Source: Acidobacteriota bacterium
GTDB taxonomy: Bacteria; Acidobacteriota; Thermoanaerobaculia; Multivoradales; JAHEKO01
Direction of reading: 5' to 3'
DNA: 8,649 nt
Assembly: GCA_029863825.1 (NCBI GenBank)
Contig: JAOTUP010000053.1
Span: forward strand, 1-8,649
Shown here: positions 6,409 to 8,649 of the stretch, in pieces
Position numbering within the stretch: the stretch's first letter is position 1
How the letters are laid out: each line of letters starts with the position of its first letter
Notes under the pieces: generated by a model
Told to the model about the DNA's origin: nothing
What the model saw: only the letters and a program-made list of their open reading frames with translations
The model's database searches: none
Position numbers and translations under genes: made by a program

Positions 6409-7170
6409 CTACCAACACACTCCGGGAGCGCTTCGGAGGTAGGTGTCGGACTCCACCTGGTCGAGCATGAACTCGGCCACGTCGGCACGCGAGATGCGCA
6501 CCGTCCAGAGGAAGCTGCCGACGCCCCGACCGTGACGAGATCCACCTCGACTGTCGCCATTGGTCAGCGCCCCGGGTCGAACCAACACCCACTCGACGCT
6601 GCTTGCGGCGATGACGCGTTCTTGGCGCGTCTTGTCCCAGAAGTAGAAGGGCAGGATGACCGGGAGGACAAAAAACGTGTAGTACAGGCCCATGCGCCCC
6701 GCGCTGTCTCCGATACCCATCGAGGTCTCGCAGACGAAGCGCGAAACGCCGTGCGTTTCCATTGCACTCAGGATGTTTCGAGTTCCTTGCGACAGGATGC
6801 GAGTGGGATAGAAGAACCGCTTGTGGCCAAGGGCCGAAAGCACCGCCTCCTGCCCACGCATCGCCTTCTCGACGGAGCCGACGTCGAGGACATCACCCTG
6901 AACGACCGTCAGTTGTGGATGACTGATCCCGAGCCGCGCCGGATCTCGCACGAAAGCCGTGACGGCGTAGCCGCGCTCCAACGCCCGTGCGACGAGCTGA
7001 CGACCGGTGCCACCGGTCGCCCCGACGATCAGGACCCGAGCGGGAGGATGTCGAGGCGCACCACTTGAGGGTGCGGCCTGCGACCAGAACCCTGCACGTG
7101 CCAGAGCGACTGACAGGGCAACGGCGTAGACGATGAACCCGAGCAGAAGCGTCACGTCAAGCGCTCCCAT
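6409..7170 (-). CDS. NAD(P)-binding atypical SDR / epimerase-like protein with N-terminal membrane segment
   Basis: This 253-residue protein is an NmrA/SDR_a5-like Rossmann protein. The cofactor motif GATGGTG sits at 50-56 after the strand ARVLIV, followed by the helix QLVARALERG, the strand VTAFVRDP (70-77; R75 would favour NADP by family rule), and GDVLD (92-96) at the end of the third strand. Later segments are VLSALGHKR (110-118), SRFVCETSMGIGDS (143-156) and WVLVRPGALTNG (194-205). The active site has no YxxxK tetrad of classical SDRs, although Y163/Y164 are nearby. Unusually, residues 5-27 (DVTLLLGFIVYAVALSVALA) form a membrane helix before the Rossmann domain, and 160-178 (LYYTFFVLPVILPFYFW) is also very hydrophobic. 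Most relatives start directly with the glycine motif, so this is a membrane-anchored version. The ATG at 7170 has no clear ribosome binding site, and a later start cannot be excluded, although it would remove the helix. The substrate is unknown. Confidence 0.88.
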   Translation of the reverse strand: MGALDVTLLLGFIVYAVALSVALARAGFWSQAAPSSGAPRHPPARVLIVGATGGTGRQLVARALERGYAVTAFVRDPARLGISHPQLTVVQGDVLDVGSVEKAMRGQEAVLSALGHKRFFYPTRILSQGTRNILSAMETHGVSRFVCETSMGIGDSAGRMGLYYTFFVLPVILPFYFWDKTRQERVIAASSVEWVLVRPGALTNGDSRGGSRHGRGVGSFLWTVRISRADVAEFMLDQVESDTYLRSAPGVCW

Positions 7171-7427
7171 CCGGCACTTGACCGCGAGCCACCCAGGACC
7201 CGCGGCGGTGCGTGCTCGGTCCGTCGATTGGCTGATTCACGCACCAAGTCTACAACCGACTTCCCCACCTCCACTCGAGCGACAAGCCAGGCATTCTCGT
7301 ACGCTCGATGACATCGGGGAAGAGCTGCCTGCATAGCCTGGCCGACTCTGAGCTCAGCAGTGCGCGCGGCATGAACACGGGACCGCGACCGATTCAGCGA
7401 GTCGTCAGACGTTCTCGTCTCAGCCAC
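7152..7427 (-). CDS. Doubtful small gene between the four-helix membrane protein and the SDR
   Basis: This is a possible 91-residue protein that I do not recognise. In its favour, the GTG start overlaps the stop of the upstream membrane-protein gene by 8 bp, AGAGAGG (7434-7440) stands six bases before it, and its stop overlaps the SDR start by 19 bp, so the three genes would form a continuous chain. Against it, the composition is rich in Arg, Ala and Ser, the central part VARVEVGKSVVDLVRES could be only a weak helix, codon third positions are only about two-thirds G or C by my hand count, and no motif or conserved block is visible. If it is not a gene, 7171-7419 is a 249-bp gap in which I see no clear promoter or terminator. 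Confidence 0.25.
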   Translation of the reverse strand: MAETRTSDDSLNRSRSRVHAARTAELRVGQAMQAALPRCHRAYENAWLVARVEVGKSVVDLVRESANRRTEHAPPRVLGGSRSSAGWERLT

Positions 7428-8019
7428 TACACACCTCTCTGACGCGAGGAGACCTGAAGAACCGCAGAGGCAGCCAGAGCAGAAAGGCCCAGAAGACGCT
7501 GTTGGCGGTTACCCCCGCCGCCATGATCAGCGCCAACAGCACGGACGCCTCTGCATATGAGACTACGTCGCTCAGCATTGCGACCGTGAATAGCAGCAGA
7601 CAGGCGAAACCAACCCACAGAACGGCCAGTACGATGATGCGCCCCACATCCTGGAGTTTCCGTAGTCCCATGCCGCCCCACAGCAGGCCAAGGCCTGTAA
7701 CGGCCTGGAGGATCGCTCCACCGACGTAAAGCACATTGAAGTTCCGGAACACAAACGACTCTTCGTGAGCCGGTCCTCCCGTCTCGAACACAAAGAGACC
7801 CATGAGCGCCATGGAGAGTCCCCATACAACGAAGAAACCGCCGAGCCAGATACAAATGGTCCCGCTTCTCTCGATTTTCGTTCGGAACAGCTCTTCTTCT
7901 CCCGCGGTCCGTCGCGAGACTTCGCTCTCAGCGGCCGCTACCAGATCTGTCGGATAGCTACTGCGCTCGGAGCCCAGGATCTGAAGCAAGGCTTCCGTGG
8001 TTTGAGTCTTCACATTCAT
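7420..8019 (-). CDS. Four-helix membrane protein with a cytosolic N-terminal helical motif, unknown function
   Basis: This 199-residue protein has a soluble N-terminal segment of about 50 residues, then four probable membrane helices at about 53-77 (TICIWLGGFFVVWGLSMALMGLF), 95-116 (VLYVGGAILQAVTGLGLLWG), 125-148 (VGRIIVLAVLWVGFACLLLFTVA) and 157-185 (a long segment containing VLLALIMAAGV). The N-terminal piece EALLQILGSERSSYPTDLVAAAESEVSRR (9-37) recalls a short helical motif, roughly 'LL.Il..p..Y.pe.v.aA..El..R', that I remember at the start of many small bacterial membrane proteins. It is not a named function. The ATG at 8019 is preferred over a GTG at 8085 because the latter overlaps the preceding gene and adds a non-family-like stretch; AGG eight bases upstream is a weak ribosome binding site. 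It follows the next membrane-protein gene by 34 bp, so the two are probably co-transcribed. Confidence 0.82.
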   Translation of the reverse strand: MNVKTQTTEALLQILGSERSSYPTDLVAAAESEVSRRTAGEEELFRTKIERSGTICIWLGGFFVVWGLSMALMGLFVFETGGPAHEESFVFRNFNVLYVGGAILQAVTGLGLLWGGMGLRKLQDVGRIIVLAVLWVGFACLLLFTVAMLSDVVSYAEASVLLALIMAAGVTANSVFWAFLLWLPLRFFRSPRVREVCSG

Positions 8020-8053
8020 GGGATCGCCTGCGGAGCACGTCGACTTCAGCCAC

Positions 8054-8509
8054 TTATGAGGTTGAATCGAGCCCCCGCTCCTCACTCACCGTCCACGCCT
8101 TTTCCGCTCGCCTCCACAGGTAGATGCAGCCAGCCACGGTACCGACCGGAAACAGCAGCATCCACCTCCCGAAGAACAGCACCAGCGGAGCCGCGACCGC
8201 AGACCCCAATCCGCCCATACCGAGGCTGGCGCGAACCCACCATCGCCCGCGCATGGAGAGTCCCGGGAGCCGCTCTTCTTCGAAAGCAGCAACGAAGTAA
8301 CCAGGAACCGCGGCCAAAGCGCCAAAGACCACAGCAGAGAAAGACCACAGCAAGGGATGTATTCCTGACAAATCCACGCTGCCATCAAAAACCTCTGACC
8401 AGACTCCCCACATGAGTGGAGCAGCGAGAAGAAGACAGGCCGCCGGGAACAGAACAAGAGGGATCCCCGTCAGAGCCTGACGAGCTACTCGCTGATCGCT
8501 GGAACTCAT
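8054..8509 (-). CDS. Small four-helix membrane protein, unknown function
   Basis: This 151-residue protein is not one I recognise. It has four hydrophobic segments, at about 16-36 (GIPLVLFPAACLLLAAPLMW), 52-76 (PLLWSFSAVVFGALAAVPGYFVAA), 96-113 (ASLGMGGLGSAVAAPLVLFF) and 115-132 (WMLLFPVGTVAGCIYLW). A basic loop, LPGLSMRGRWWVR (81-93), lies between the second and third, and the short C-terminus (RRAEKAWTVSEERGLDSTS) is polar and probably cytosolic. The start is the ATG at 8509; a GTG at 8515 is possible and would add two residues. The bases just before it overlap or closely follow the stop of a frame coming from the right edge. It is 34 bp upstream of the next four-helix membrane-protein gene, so the two may work together, but the sequence gives no clue to the job. 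Confidence 0.8.
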   Translation of the reverse strand: MSSSDQRVARQALTGIPLVLFPAACLLLAAPLMWGVWSEVFDGSVDLSGIHPLLWSFSAVVFGALAAVPGYFVAAFEEERLPGLSMRGRWWVRASLGMGGLGSAVAAPLVLFFGRWMLLFPVGTVAGCIYLWRRAEKAWTVSEERGLDSTS

Positions 8510-8511
8510 AC

Positions 8512-8649
8512 TCACAACCTGAGGACCACCTCTATACCGGCCGGTCCGCTGAATCTGGACGGCTCACGCAGTGTCCGCCGATTGCCCGCCTTGCCGTGGT
8601 GGGCCGCCATGTCGCTTCGAGCGCCGCCGTCGCTCTGCGGATCTCCCTG
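8512..8649 (-). CDS. Possible 3' end of a gene entering from the right edge
   Basis: One minus-strand frame is open from the window edge to a TGA at 8512-8514, two bases before the ATG at 8509 of the membrane-protein gene. It encodes 45 residues ending FSGPAGIEVVLRL. A second minus-strand frame stays open from the edge to a TAG at 8532, so the choice is not forced. The close spacing to the downstream ATG fits an operon junction, but the fragment is too short and too arginine- and glycine-rich to identify, and no domain is visible. If neither frame is real, 8510-8649 is upstream regulatory sequence. Confidence 0.25.
   Translation of the reverse strand, partial: QGDPQSDGGARSDMAAHHGKAGNRRTLREPSRFSGPAGIEVVLRL

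Noticed and set aside
7765..8415. A 216-codon plus-strand open frame opposite the two membrane-protein genes
   Set aside because: It is antisense to both genes, whose frames give clean alternating membrane helices. The plus-strand product is Arg/Pro-rich without any domain.
1..8649. CRISPR arrays, tRNA or rRNA genes, insertion sequences, phage or defence genes
   Set aside because: I saw no regularly spaced repeats, no tRNA-like cloverleaf sequence, no terminal inverted repeats with transposase, and no nuclease, methylase or toxin-like product in any supported gene.

Overview
The window is about 8.6 kb of fairly GC-rich bacterial chromosome. Coding is dense, and apart from the left-edge gene every gene reads on the minus strand. 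The gene content is a hybrid histidine kinase with a C-terminal receiver, a DUF4019 protein, a lipoprotein, a group II PLP decarboxylase of the DPHKG type, and several small unnamed multi-pass membrane proteins. This would suit a soil or sediment bacterium with a large genome, such as Myxococcota or another former deltaproteobacterial line, Acidobacteriota or Gemmatimonadota. There is no rRNA or housekeeping marker, so the phylum is only a guess. I saw no tRNA, rRNA, CRISPR array, insertion sequence, phage gene or plasmid function.

Layout from left to right: (1) 1-758, plus strand: the 3' end of a hybrid sensor histidine kinase (ATPase domain plus receiver). It converges on (2) 826-1251, a secreted DUF4019 protein. 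(3) 1423-2676 is a compact three-gene minus-strand unit: a membrane protein, an SRPBCC/START-fold protein and a second membrane protein, separated by a 10-bp overlap and a 7-bp gap. (4) 2894-3289 is a VOC-fold (glyoxalase/bleomycin-resistance-like) protein. (5) 3446-4894 is a PLP-dependent group II amino-acid decarboxylase homologue, followed upstream by (6) 4983-5459, a YbaK/ProX-type aminoacyl-tRNA deacylase. (7) 5602-6312 is a lipoprotein whose pattern recalls CsgG/LpoB-type periplasmic domains. (8) 6409-7170 is an atypical SDR with an N-terminal membrane segment. (9) 7171-7419 holds at most one doubtful small gene. (10) 7420-8019 and 8054-8509 are two adjacent small four-helix membrane proteins. 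An open minus-strand frame enters from the right edge.

The genes do not form an evident single pathway. The strongest functional linkage is the three-gene unit at 1423-2676, where a predicted lipid- or hydrophobe-binding SRPBCC protein lies between two small membrane proteins and translation is probably coupled. The rest looks like a run of separately useful genes (stress or small-molecule metabolism, tRNA quality control, envelope). I found no convincing new defence system, mobile element or biosynthetic cluster. The items most worth checking are the SRPBCC/membrane unit, the substrate of the decarboxylase, the lipoprotein's fold, the membrane-anchored SDR, and the unannotated frames at 7152-7427 and at the right edge.
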